A stretch of 64,000 nt of DNA, taken from Leptasterias polaris. Taxonomy: Eukaryota; Echinodermata; Asteroidea; Forcipulatida; Asteriidae. This document shows, piece after piece, positions 54,535-64,000 of this stretch. The position numbers were made by a program, and so were the translations under genes. Location of the stretch: contig JAZGTN010000027.1 of assembly GCA_037783415.1 (NCBI GenBank), positions 3,310,001 through 3,374,000 of the forward strand, in the 5' to 3' direction. A model generated the notes under the pieces. It was not told the DNA's origin. It saw only the letters and a list, made by a program, of their open reading frames with translations, and did not search any database. Every line of letters starts with the position of its first letter. Position 1 is the stretch's first letter.

Positions 54535-56230
54535 TGATGTCCTCACAACCATGGTGGCCTACGCAACAACTCTAACTGCACCTGAAGAGGAGAAGACGAA
54601 GTTCTATAATGATCTACGACACGCGGTACAGGCTGTTCCCCATCACCACTTCCTTGCCACCCTTGGTGACTTCAATGCCTGACTGGGGCTGGGGGACGCT
54701 CCTTTCACCTTCATCAAGACACAAACAACAACGGTTTGCGTCTGTGGCTGTCACCATCCGGGAGGAAGGCCCAGATCGACTTTATTCTGACCAGGAGGAA
54801 ATGGCGTAACAGTATCATCAACTCTTATGCCCACAGCACCTTCTCTACAGTAGGATCAGATCATAGAGTGGTAGTGATGAAGGTTCGTCTCAGCCTCCGT
54901 GCACCACGCAAGGCAGTGACAAGCAGAGTGAAGTACAATTGGGAAAGGCTCAAGAGAAACAACGATCTACAGGAGAGGTATGCCCGCCATGCCGTAGAAA
55001 TTCAAAATCGGTTGCAGGTATTGATGGAGGATGATGATGATTCTGCAACCAACCGCTATGACAAGTTCGTGAGAGCAAACAAGGAGGCTGCAGAGATCTG
55101 CATGGACAAGGTGAAGAGGTGGGGGGAGCCACATCTGATCCCCGGGCCGTCAGAGCTAGGGAGGAGATGGAAGTGGCCTACTGTTCTCTTGTAGCAGACC
55201 ACAGCTTCACTAACCAAGAGGACGATGTACAAAAGCAAGAAGAAAGTCCTACTTGAAACTTATGATCTCATCGAGGAGGAGGAGCGTACCCTAAAAATCA
55301 GAGAAGTGAAAAAAGCTCATGTCAACCAAACGCAAGCGGTGAGCTGGAGTTTCATCAACGAGATTACAGACAGAAAGTCCTCCAGACCCTCTAAAAGACC
55401 ATGGGAGATACCGATGACAACGGGTAGAGACATGGAAAAACCACTTCAAAAACCTTCTTAGTGATGAACCGGAGGTGCTGCACCGGATGTGCTGCAGCAT
55501 ACTGGGTGCACAGGTGGAGGGGGATCAGGTGTTTATACCCTGGACATCGAGGATGGCCCATTCAACCATGAGGAGTATGTCATGGCAAGGGGTGAACTCA
55601 AGGGTGGAAAGTGCTGTGGGGATTCAGACGAGAGAGGTCTACGGTGGGGCACGTCATTGCACTAGGAGACTTATTGAAGGTGTCAAGCATAAACATCTCC
55701 CTGCAGTCTTCACCTCCATTGACTTCCGCAAGGTGTTTGACACTACCGGGTCAAGATGATGAATATCCTCACCGCATAATGGGATCCCCAAAAAGTTAGT
55801 GCAAGTGAATGGGGTAGCCTCAAAAAGTTTGTGCAAGTGAATGGGGTAACCTACGCAAACACCCCGGCCAGGGTCACTTAACTAGATGATGTCACCGTGT
55901 TCTTTGACATCCTGGCAGGAGTGTTTCAGGGTGACACCTTGGCCGCATTTCTCTTTATCATCGTCCTCGACTACATCCTGAGGAAGGCGATCAATGGAAG
56001 AGAAGATGAGCTGGGTTTCACCATAGTGACCTGCAAGAGCCGGCGAGTGTCTCCTGATGTGATGATCACTGATATGGACTTTGCTGATATGACATTGCAC
56101 TTGTTTCAAATACATTGGAGCAGGCTCGAGACCTATTGCTGAAGGTTGGACTCCAGGTGAACACAAAGAAGACCAAAATGCTCGCTACAACATCACTGAC
56201 AATCATGGTTGACATCTCGAATGACTAGTG
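54535..56230 (+). pseudogene. RTE-like LINE, internally deleted
   Basis: Endonuclease signs: TLGDFNA (about 54665), then WLSPSGRKAQIDFIL (about 54745-54790) and GSDHRVVV (about 54855). A stretch between them is lost. RT signs: VFTSIDFRKVFDT (about 55715), GVFQGDTLAAFLFI (about 55918) and DMDFAD (about 56070), where the catalytic box reads FADM for FADD. The order and wording fit RTE-type elements. Frames change at about 54680, 55190, 55460 and 55760. A 33-bp direct repeat (about 55793-55860) contains GTGCAAGTGAATGGGGTA twice. Confidence 0.72.
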
Positions 56231-56239
56231 AATCGACTG

Positions 56240-57920
56240 CTATAAATGACAGACTCATGACCATGACAGCAGTTCTTCAATCTGGCAAAAGTGTGACTTT
56301 CAGCAGTGTTTATGCATCAACAATGCAGAGACGAGATGATGAAAAAGAAGCCTTCAAATGAAGTTAATCGCACCATCTCTAAGACCAAAGGTAAAATGAT
56401 TGTGATTGCAGACTTCACATGAGTTGGAAAAGAATGAGTAGTTTGGCCTTGTGTATTTGGCAGACATGGTGTAGGAAAGATGAATTCTAACAGCCTGCTA
56501 CTGCTAATACCCAATCGAAGCTGACTGTCAATGGGATAATGTTTAGATTGAAAAATAAGTTTAACGAGAACATGGCAGCTTATGAGATCCAGGCAATGAC
56601 ACCAGATAGATCACATCCTTGCGAATGCCGGCCGATGCGCTCAAAAACATTTGCGTCACTCGCATGCTTCGGAGTGCAAACTGCTTCACAGACCATAGGC
56701 TGCTTTAATATCACAAGGTCCAGATTTTCCACTATACGTGACCAACAGGTTCAGCTCATCAACTTACAAAATACGACACAGCTATATAAACCCTCAACTT
56801 GACAGAGCTGAACTACGAAGTCGAATCCATGACCTAAAAACAACTGGTTCCAAGACAGAGCAGACAAAGTTGAGAAGTTTGCACAGAGGAAAAACTATCG
56901 CGACTTCTACACATCACTCAACATGATATATGGTCCAAGTTCTCATCCCATCATGACCACTGATGGCAAGCTTTCGACCTCCCCCAGAGACCTCAAAGCC
57001 AGATTGATGGAACATTTTTCTACTCTTCTAAACCAACCTGATATATATTATGGTCCAAGTTCTCATCCCATCATCACCACTGATGGCAAGCTTTCGACCT
57101 CCCCCAGAGACCTCAAAGCCAGATTGATGGAACATTTTTCTACTTATCTAAACCAACCTGCAACCTTCAGGTCATTAATAATTTATGACCTAGGAACAGG
57201 ACCAACACTGGCTGAGGTAATCGAAACAATAAAATAGACGAAGTTTAAGAGAAGCCCTGGACCAGATGGCATACCCCCGAAACACTAAAAAAATGCATTA
57301 CTGGAAAGCTCCATTAAATAACTTCCGAGTTTGGTCACAAAAACTCAGAAAGTTTTTTCACTTATTTAGTGGGAGTGTACATTGAATTACTTGGGTCATT
57401 AAACTTAATGGATGAGCAGTAAGTTTGCCTGGGGCAGTCAGCAGCGCTACTTTATGGTTTGTGCATAATCCAATTAACTTTACTGTTTGGAAAAGGAATT
57501 ACATGGAGATAACAGATGTGAGTTGCCAGGCGAAAAGGATGTTTTATTTTAGCCTCTTTCTGAAATAGAGCTTTCCCGTAATGTGGAGGAGATGTCATGA
57601 TTTAGGCACCTACATGTATGCAAAATCTTCAATGATATGTTGCATAAGAACATCTCTACCGACCTCAAGATTGCTAACATGTTGATCTATGAGAAAAGAG
57701 TCAAGTTTTTGTGTGACAACTATGTATACAGAGGTGTCTCTCTCCTGAGCGTGGTAGATAAATGTTTTGCTGACATCTTGCTACAACGCCTCCAATAGGT
57801 CATGTAACCAAATTTCAGTCAAGATACAGAGATGATAGAAGCACCATCGATGTAATACTCACTCTACGTCAACTAATTGAGAAAAGCAGAGAGCAGAGGC
57901 AACACATGGGAAGGAGAAAT
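56240..57920 (+). pseudogene. Second, unrelated LINE remnant with an internal 120-bp duplication
   Basis: Scrambled frames give an endonuclease start (TFSSVYASTMQ, about 56300; IADF, 56405; MFRLKNKF, about 56539), a linker (RDFYTSLNMIYGPSSHP), then RT: RSPGPDGIPP (about 57255), RGVSLLSVVDKCFADILLQR (about 57735) and RSTIDVILTLRQLIEK (about 57838). The wording differs from the RTE-like copy before it, so this is another family. Codons around GPSSHPI are duplicated as 120 bp (56931 and 57051), in frame. About 57300-57590 breaks the RT and may be an insertion. Confidence 0.65.
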
Positions 57921-58574
57921 GCCTACTTACTACTTTACTCGAGTGACTTCTAGTGCCACCATTTTGAAAAGCGCCCTCTATAAGAAAAATCTAAATATAC
58001 TTTAGTTCAACAGCTCTGTGGTATTATTCTCACTACAAATCAAGAAATGTAAAGATATTTGCCTGATTTTGGGGGCTAAAATATGCCATTTAGTGGTATT
58101 TTGGGGGCCATCTTGAAAACAGCGCCCTCACGGTCTTACCCACCACCAGGATTTTTGCAGACAACCAGATTTCAAAAGTAATATTGTCAAGGGTTCCAAA
58201 AATCCCCAGGGGGTGCAGGGGGGGGGGGTGGGGGTAGCCCACGGACTAAATGCTACCACTCATCTCATGCTCAAGTTTAAGTATTATTCTTGACAAAACA
58301 CAAATAAAAAACTAATTTAATTTTAAGTACTTTACTAACGAATAAAATGGTGCGAATACAATATAATAGAACAACTTTCTTAAATCCTTTTTTTAAACAC
58401 CGATGAATGAAATAGATACACCTTCGTTTGATATACTGTTATATGATTTGTATAAAAAAGACCAGAAAAAACTGTAAGTACATGCATTGATAGGATGGCT
58501 TGTTATATCACGAAAATGATAATAATTTGTTGTTCTGGCAGAGCCTGATGAATCTAGTCTAGAGTTTATACCTT
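57921..58574. other. Non-coding stretch
   Basis: CCATTTTGAAAAGCGCCCTC and CCATCTTGAAAACAGCGCCC (about 57958 and 58109) are a loose direct repeat. 11 G are at 58218-58228. No gene. Confidence 0.4.
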
Positions 58575-58666
58575 GGGCCCAATTTCATAGAGCTGCTTAA
58601 GCACAAAGGTAGCTAAGCACAACAAAAGTATGACTGCTTATTAAGCAACTCGATGAAATTGGGCCC
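58575..58666. mobile_element. 92-bp palindromic MITE
   Basis: GGGCCCAATTTCATAGAG at the left returns inverted as a slightly changed CGATGAAATTGGGCCC at the right, with TTAAGCA/TGCTTAA words inside. This type of short element is common in marine invertebrate genomes from what I know of them. Confidence 0.8.
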
Positions 58667-58813
58667 TGGTGGTAGATGTTATAAGAAAAAACAAAAGAAA
58701 AATAATCAAAGGAATCAAGGTTTAAACAATTTTAAAAATAAAAATATCTCTTTAAATATCCTTGTTTTGAGCCAGGTGTAATGAAATTAAATAATGTTTT
58801 TATGTCTACAGTG

Positions 58814-59159
58814 TTTAAGGGACACGTTGCCTTCAAATCTCATGAAATTTTACTGTTTGTAGGTGTTCCTTATCCTTATTAAGAGTTGTTCATGCAATAA
58901 AACACTCTTAGAGTGTTATAATTAGTGAATGGTGATTAAAAAACCCAACATTACCCTCTGACCCCCTGACATCTGTCCCGCGAAACGTGTACGTATTTCC
59001 AGCCGTAAATACCATCGTCCATCTGGTGCCATAGCCAGTGGCCTGGTAAACCTATCAGATGAACACCGGGTAAAACATCTTTCCAACCGTGTTCATTTCA
59101 TACAAACGCTTTTTATAGCCCAAAGCGCACAATCTGAAGGCAACGTGTATACCTTTAAT
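58814..59159. mobile_element. ~346-bp MITE
   Basis: TTTAAGGGACACGTTGCCTTC at the left is matched by GAAGGCAACGTG followed by TACCTTTAA at the right, inverted. The interior has AAACACTCTTAGAGTGTT, a short palindrome, and no open frame. Confidence 0.7.
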
Positions 59160-60980
59160 ATAAATAAGATGTTACAAGAATAACTGCTTCTGATGCACTA
59201 TTGTTATGTTCTACACAATATTTGTCAAAATCAAAAACAAAGCTTTTAATACAACTAGATATGCTATTACACAATAATCGTAATGACTTAACAAATTACC
59301 AAAGAATAAGATTTCCTCTCGCAATAATCAAAATGCTGCAACATCACATAATTTTTACAAATGTAACCATACGATTGTTAGTATTAAAAAATACTGACGT
59401 TCAATCTAAAATCTCAGTGATGAAAACGTTTATGCTCAAATGCTAATGTGTTAGAGAAATAATTCCCCACGAATTACTGTAGTAACAGGTCGATGAATTT
59501 TTGTTTGAATTTCAAAAATGACACTGCTTATTTAACATGTCGCAAAGGAAAAGAGCTCGCTTTGAACGTCGATTATTTGTTGTTTTTCACTAAAAAACGA
59601 CTACTGAGTTTGATGACAGTTTTTACAGGTTTGTTTTATGGTGTGTTTGTTGAAAACTTGAGAATGAGAATTAATTTACTCTTCCCGAAAACAATGATGT
59701 ACTTTCCCTTAACAAATACCTTCTCATCTTCGAACCGGGGATCGATTAGTGATCAACTTGAGCAACCTGATTCGAACCGAGGATCGATTAGTGATCAACT
59801 TGAGCAACCTGATATTCTATTGGACGAATCAAAAGAGGAATCAGAAGAATGTTCTATTACTTTAGAAACCCAAATCTGTACAAAACTTTCTAAAATAATA
59901 ACATTTCTAAACTATCTCAGAAAAGTGTCAGTTCTCATTCAGTAAAATTGGTTCAACGTTTAATTTAAAAAAAAGTTTTATAATTCCAACCAAGTATATA
60001 GCTGATTGGACAACTACACATTATGCATCAGTGGAGCTTTCACTATAAACACTAAGATGTAACGAGACTGTCTAAAATTATTCCAACAAAGCATGTAGAC
60101 TGATATGGGACAAAAATGTGTTTCAACACTTGAGACGCAGAATGGTTCACGAGAGTGTCCATGGTTTTCCAAATTGATTGAACTTGTGACAGTTGTGGAC
60201 AACCAAATTGAATTGCTTAGACCCAAATATTATTGTTTGACCTTTGAAAAGCGAATTATCGTTGTGATTTTTATTAAGAAAACGAATCCGTGTTGAGAGG
60301 TATAGGTTTGTTTTCATTCCCATCTTTTCCCCAAATGCGTTTAAACACGATGAATTATTTACAGTTAAGCAATAACAAATAAAGCAGTTTAAACCATTTC
60401 ATTAAACATTTTCTCAGCTTGAAAAAAGCGATTAAAAATATCCTAGAAACATCCAGGCGCTCAACCTTATTATTTCTAAACAAGTATACGTAATATTTCC
60501 AACTGTGTTAAAAATTGCATCATGTTGTTAATACTAAGACATCAACAAAGCAAAATTGTAAGCCAAAAGTACAATTTTGAAAATGTCAAAACACATTTAT
60601 TTTTACAAATGTACGTGTTTGATACACTTGAATTCGTAACGTTATTAATCTGTGCATGCATTTAAATAATCATAAATAAAGTGCTTTTTACTTGCTTGGA
60701 ATAAAGACAGTATTTTCGTCGAAAAAGTGCAAAATGCTTAAGTTCCTTTAAAATCAACATAAATTAATCAATCAATAAATTAATAATTCATTAAATTTGA
60801 ACCCCAACAATAGGCAACGATGATGGGATTGCCTTTTCTTGGGCCTACAAAGATTGTAACAGACTGTAGAAAATAAAAACTAAGAATGATTTGCATAATT
60901 ATGCAAATCGTAACAGTCATTGGCGGTCTTTCTGTTTGACACATTATTAACCAATTTGTTTCTTAGCCTTGCAGAAATTA
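59160..60980. other. AT-rich stretch with open frames but no recognised gene
   Basis: Open frames at 59201-59446, 59493-59945 and 60105-60296 lack domains. 59493-59945 contains an exact-looking 42-bp (14-codon) direct repeat, TTCGAACCGGGGATCGATTA and on, at 59729 and 59771. I cannot support a protein here. Confidence 0.4.
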
Positions 60981-61325
60981 TTAGAACTTTGGATCGAAAT
61001 CATTAATACATGGCACAGTGAAATTGAATTCGGCCTCTATTTCATCGACTCTGAAACTTACAAACCAGCTGGACTGAGGTGGTGTTGTAGCGTTGTAGGT
61101 CAGGGTAGACTCTGGCACCCCTTGGACTGCTACCGTGAAGAGACCGTTATCGTATGTGATCATGACTGGTACGCCGATGTAGTTTACGTCATTCTTAGAC
61201 TTAAGCCTTCTAGCCTCAGGATAGGAGGAATCCAGTTTACTGAAGGAAAGTCTAAAGTGGTCATACTGATCTTCCGTGTCGTCATAAGTCTCCCAATCTG
61301 CATCCAAGTAATTAAGAGTAATCAC
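60981..61325 (-). CDS. Plausible 3'-terminal exon of a secreted or extracellular protein
   Basis: On the minus strand an uninterrupted frame of up to about 114 codons ends at TAA (60981-60983). A likely acceptor is GGATGCAG near 61308-61315, giving an exon beginning with codons for WETYDD. The product alternates hydrophobic and polar residues as in a beta-sandwich (VPVMITYDNGLFTVAVQGV), has one Cys near the end and two sequons (YNAT, FNFT). Codon usage looks even and no decay is seen. The family is not recognised. AATAAA on this strand lies about 380 bases beyond the stop. Upstream exons would lie to the right, but I found none with confidence. Confidence 0.4.
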   Translation of the reverse strand: MITLNYLDADWETYDDTEDQYDHFRLSFSKLDSSYPEARRLKSKNDVNYIGVPVMITYDNGLFTVAVQGVPESTLTYNATTPPQSSWFVSFRVDEIEAEFNFTVPCINDFDPKF

Positions 61326-62150
61326 AATATCAAGAACAATGTCATCATTATTGTTCAGCGATTATCAAAATAAATCGTGAATTTATCCTTGCATGCCTTT
61401 CAGTTATAATTGTTTGTATCATCTCATAATATTAACGTAACACAAAAGTTTGTAATTTTTTCATTTGCTGCCGCATTGCTTCAATCTGGTTATTAGAACA
61501 AATTAAACAATTTATTAGTTAGTTCAATAAAGTTTGAAAAGTGAAAGAATGTATATATCAAACTTTGAGATTTTGAAAATTCCAGTGCACATACGCAGCT
61601 CTTTCACACATACACTCCACGGACATTTCTTTGTATGGGGAAAATTAACAAAAACAGTAGTGAAAACATTGTGTGGACGAAGGTCCAAATAGAGTTTCAA
61701 ATCCCTACATTGTGTGGACCTCCTGATCTCAGGTCCACACATCATCGTAGTGCTTATTAAACACACAAAGAAAGGGGGAAAATTAAAGAAACCACATGGT
61801 AACTTCAAACTGTACTGCAACTCAAAGCAGGATAATCACATGATTATTTCCCTTAAATTTACAATAAACAAAAGGCCCTGTCACAACTTGACGTACGTTT
61901 TAGCCAGCGTATGCCGAAGTATCAAAGTTTCTCTAAAGCGCTGGCGAACGTTAAACTATTGTAACGCAAATGAGCGTGTAGTTGGTGTTGGTTTCCAGAC
62001 TCTTGAGGGCGCTAGAGTAGTTAGCAGTCGCCCATGCAGCATAGACGACGACGACGCAGCAGAACTAGTTTGGATCTCGTCAGGGACGGACGTGTCGTGC
62101 TGACAGAGCTCAGGTACGTAGGAGGTTTCAGTGTGCGCTACCTCGTTTCG
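61326..62150. other. Non-coding stretch
   Basis: No supported gene. A GGTCCACACA/TGTGTGGACC inverted pair is near 61672-61742. The overlapping open frames at 61714-62103 and 61956-62162 carry no domain. Confidence 0.35.
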
Positions 62151-62955
62151 AGCGTGGGCCACTGTTTAATTACTTGAGTGGGAGGGACCGCGGTGTGATA
62201 CCGAGGAGGAAACTTGAGATTAGTTTCTTGGAACTAGGGATTAGTTCTGGTCCGTGTACGGGAACGGGTATAACTTACCTTACTACACAAAGAGGGCACT
62301 CGTAGCTTGGAGGCTACAAGGGAGGATCCAAACAAGGAGGCGCATTAAGATAGCTGGGAACTAGGGGGAGCTAGCGCTAGTTGATTTAGAGGCTATTACA
62401 GATCAATCAGTTAATTATAATTATTGGAGGGTACTTCATTAATCAGTGATTACTTGGAGGTTCCAACGGAGGTGGTTGAGTAATAAACAAAGGAGGTTAC
62501 ACTATTATACTTGTCACATGTATTATTGTCATGTCCGTGGTCTGTTCTGTCTGTCCCCACAGAGGTTTACTGAGGGTACAGTGATTAGCCCTGTGCATTA
62601 GGCGGTACATTTCCGCCCAACGGGCCTACACCACCAGTCTTGGGTTTCCTGAAGGAGTACCACACTCACTGGGTGACCACCGGGGATTAAATTAGTCCGG
62701 GGTATTTGGTAAATCCGTCACACTATCGATGTTTTTTCAGCTTTGAACGTATTGTGAACTGACTGGTGGCCCCTGCGGGCCGATCGGTGAAACCCGCTCG
62801 CTAGTGAAGCAGCTCCTGTCGTCCTTCTGTATTTTTGGTGTTTACATGTTGAGACAGAAATAAAAGAGCTCCCATTCGGATGCCAGAAACCAGAGAAGTA
62901 GTCCACCTTGTATCCTTCAAAGTTGTGTGTTCGAAAGCCCACGGTCTACGCTACA
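62151..62955 (+). mobile_element. Putative LTR, 3' boundary near 62955
   Basis: AATAAA at 62859-62864 is followed after about 90 bases by CGCTACA, then TTTGTGACAGCGGCGG, which resembles the start of internal sequence after a 5' LTR in Ty3/gypsy-like elements. An open frame begins soon after. The left end is not determined, and GGAGG words recur in 62190-62480. The primer-binding site does not start with a clear TGG, so the call rests on context. Confidence 0.4.
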
Positions 62956-62999
62956 TTTGTGACAGCGGCGGCACACTTTGGAGCAGGAGAAAAAGGTAA

Positions 63000-64000
63000 A
63001 ATTTCGTGTTTATTTTTGGAAGCTTGACTCACGAGGCGAGGAAGTATGGCATCCGGCTCGCCACTGGGAGAGGACAGCGGGCGTTGGGGGGGGGGGGAGG
63101 CCAGACTGGCTCCCCAAGCTGCCAATCGTTTGTTACGGTGGATGACTTGCTGTATTTCTTTGAGGGAAGCCCCGGGGGAGACCTTTGGGAACAGGAGGAC
63201 AGGGCAGAAGTGCTTTCACCCGAGGTCCTAGGGGGTCCTTGGACTCAGCCAAGCTTGGGCAGACAGGGGGAATTACCCGGAAAGCCAGGCCAGAACGGCG
63301 AAGCCCACGATGATGGGTTATTCGCTGGATTTTATGATTCAGTGGGCCTATATCACTCCCATTCGGAGGCGTCTTGTTCTTACGAGGGGAGGGTTAGGTC
63401 AGGTGGGTTGGGGATTTCAGACAAAACTTCCATGCCCACACATATTTCCATGAATATGACAGGGCCACGTCGGTACCAATCGGAACTGTCATGTAGCCCG
63501 CAAATCAATTCTCCGGAGGTAGGGCCTCGTTCAGGGTCATGTTGTCCAGTGAGGGCGGTGTCGCCGGGCGTTCGGTACCACTCGGAACCGATCGACCGTG
63601 TGCCGGAGTGTGACCGGGACGCACGGCTCGGCTCGGGGTCTTATATTCCGCAGTATTTCACTTCAGAGCAGCATTACGCTGCACACACAGCTACGTCGGA
63701 CGTGCAGGCCCACTCGGAGCCGTACTGTCCGACAAGCATTTACACACCACCGACACATTTCACATCAGAGCAGCCTCACGCTGCATACACAGCTACGTCG
63801 GACGTGCAGGCCCGCTCGGAGCCGTACCGTCCGACAAGCATTCACGCACCACCGACACATTTCACTTCAGAGCAGCCCCACGCTGCGCACACAATTATGT
63901 CGGACGCACGGATCCACTCGGAGCCGTCCCGCCCGGCACGCACTCACACACCACTGACTTATTACACTTCAGAGCAGCCCCACGCTGCACACACGTTTAC
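63000..64000 (+). CDS. Long open frame with 34-aa tandem repeats, gag-like by position, runs off the window
   Basis: One frame is free of stops from 63000 to the window end. Its natural ATG (63046) lies in another frame: the switch is at a 12-G run (63086-63097), where one more G would put the ATG in phase, so this is either a real frameshift or a miscounted homopolymer. The part from 63141 is acidic, with DDLLYFFEGSPGGDLW, then rich in Pro, Ser, His and Tyr. From 63659 a 102-bp (34-codon) unit repeats at 63659, 63761, 63863 and 63965, each with TSEQ and HSEP/RSEP boxes. No zinc knuckle or protease is visible before the window ends. Location after an LTR-like sequence suggests a retroelement structural protein; a host repeat protein is the alternative. 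Confidence 0.5.
63659..64000 (+). repeat. 102-bp coding tandem repeat, at least 3.3 copies
   Basis: CACTTCAGAGCAGC (or CACATCAGAGCAGC) recurs exactly every 102 bases. The period is a multiple of three and the units differ mostly by single bases. Confidence 0.93.

Noticed and set aside
59493..59945. 150-codon frame with a 14-codon repeat as a gene
   Set aside because: AT-rich composition, no domain, no splice or promoter context; the repeat is a simple tandem duplication.
63598..63957. 119-codon ATG frame over the 102-bp repeat
   Set aside because: It lies inside the much longer stop-free frame of another phase, which better explains the repeat; His/Arg/Ser-rich wording follows from the shifted reading.

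Overview
The window looks like nuclear DNA of a marine invertebrate, most likely a deuterostome such as an echinoderm. The reasons are: a spliced gene with five GT-AG introns and a short-chain-collagen C4-like ending, a family I know mainly from echinoderms, hemichordates, amphioxus and sponges; decayed CR1/L2-like, RTE-like and L1/Tx1-like LINEs; a tRNA-derived SINE with an ATT-type tail; and many palindromic MITEs. The species call is an inference. Nothing bacterial or viral in organisation is present, and most open frames here are chance or repeat-derived.

Layout. 1-14419: eight head-to-tail copies of a ~1.73-kb satellite unit. Each unit carries two variable C tracts, a 12-bp palindrome and a ~190-bp block of degenerate CCCTA(G) repeats. 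Copy 2 holds a TTAA-flanked piggyBac-like MITE and copy 8 a SINE-tail-like fragment. 14772-16703: a terminal-inverted-repeat element with a large internal stem and six 136-bp repeats. 16860-21900: dispersed-repeat copy, a gutted minus-strand LINE, a fold-back element and GC-rich hairpin repeats. 23780-28625: a nearly full-length but broken CR1/L2-like LINE. 29936-35534: the one convincing intact host gene, six exons and 379 aa, a type II membrane protein with a furin-like site, 16 Gly-X-Y triplets and a C4-like C-terminal domain. A 257-bp MITE and a frameshifted GPCR remnant follow it.

36862-43600 is mostly non-coding. It holds a possible solo LTR and a two-exon candidate for a 54-aa secreted peptide (39926-40795). 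43631-45873 is a nest of inverted-repeat elements, ending at a lone THAP-like half domain between inverted CRE-containing repeats. 47360-49200 is a run of four unrelated short tandem arrays. 50885-53400 is a tandemly duplicated 1.3-kb block, related in its first part to 16860-17400, with LINE tails. 53640-57920 is a graveyard of three LINE types. 58575-59159 has two MITEs. 60981-61325 is a plausible terminal exon on the minus strand. 62860-64000 looks like the 3' end of an LTR followed by a long open frame with 34-residue tandem repeats that runs off the window.

Functionally the window is dominated by self-propagating DNA. The host genes seen (collagen-like, GPCR remnant, candidate peptide, minus-strand exon) are separate and show no sign of acting together. 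All frames, splice sites and repeat alignments were read by eye; no database search was possible.
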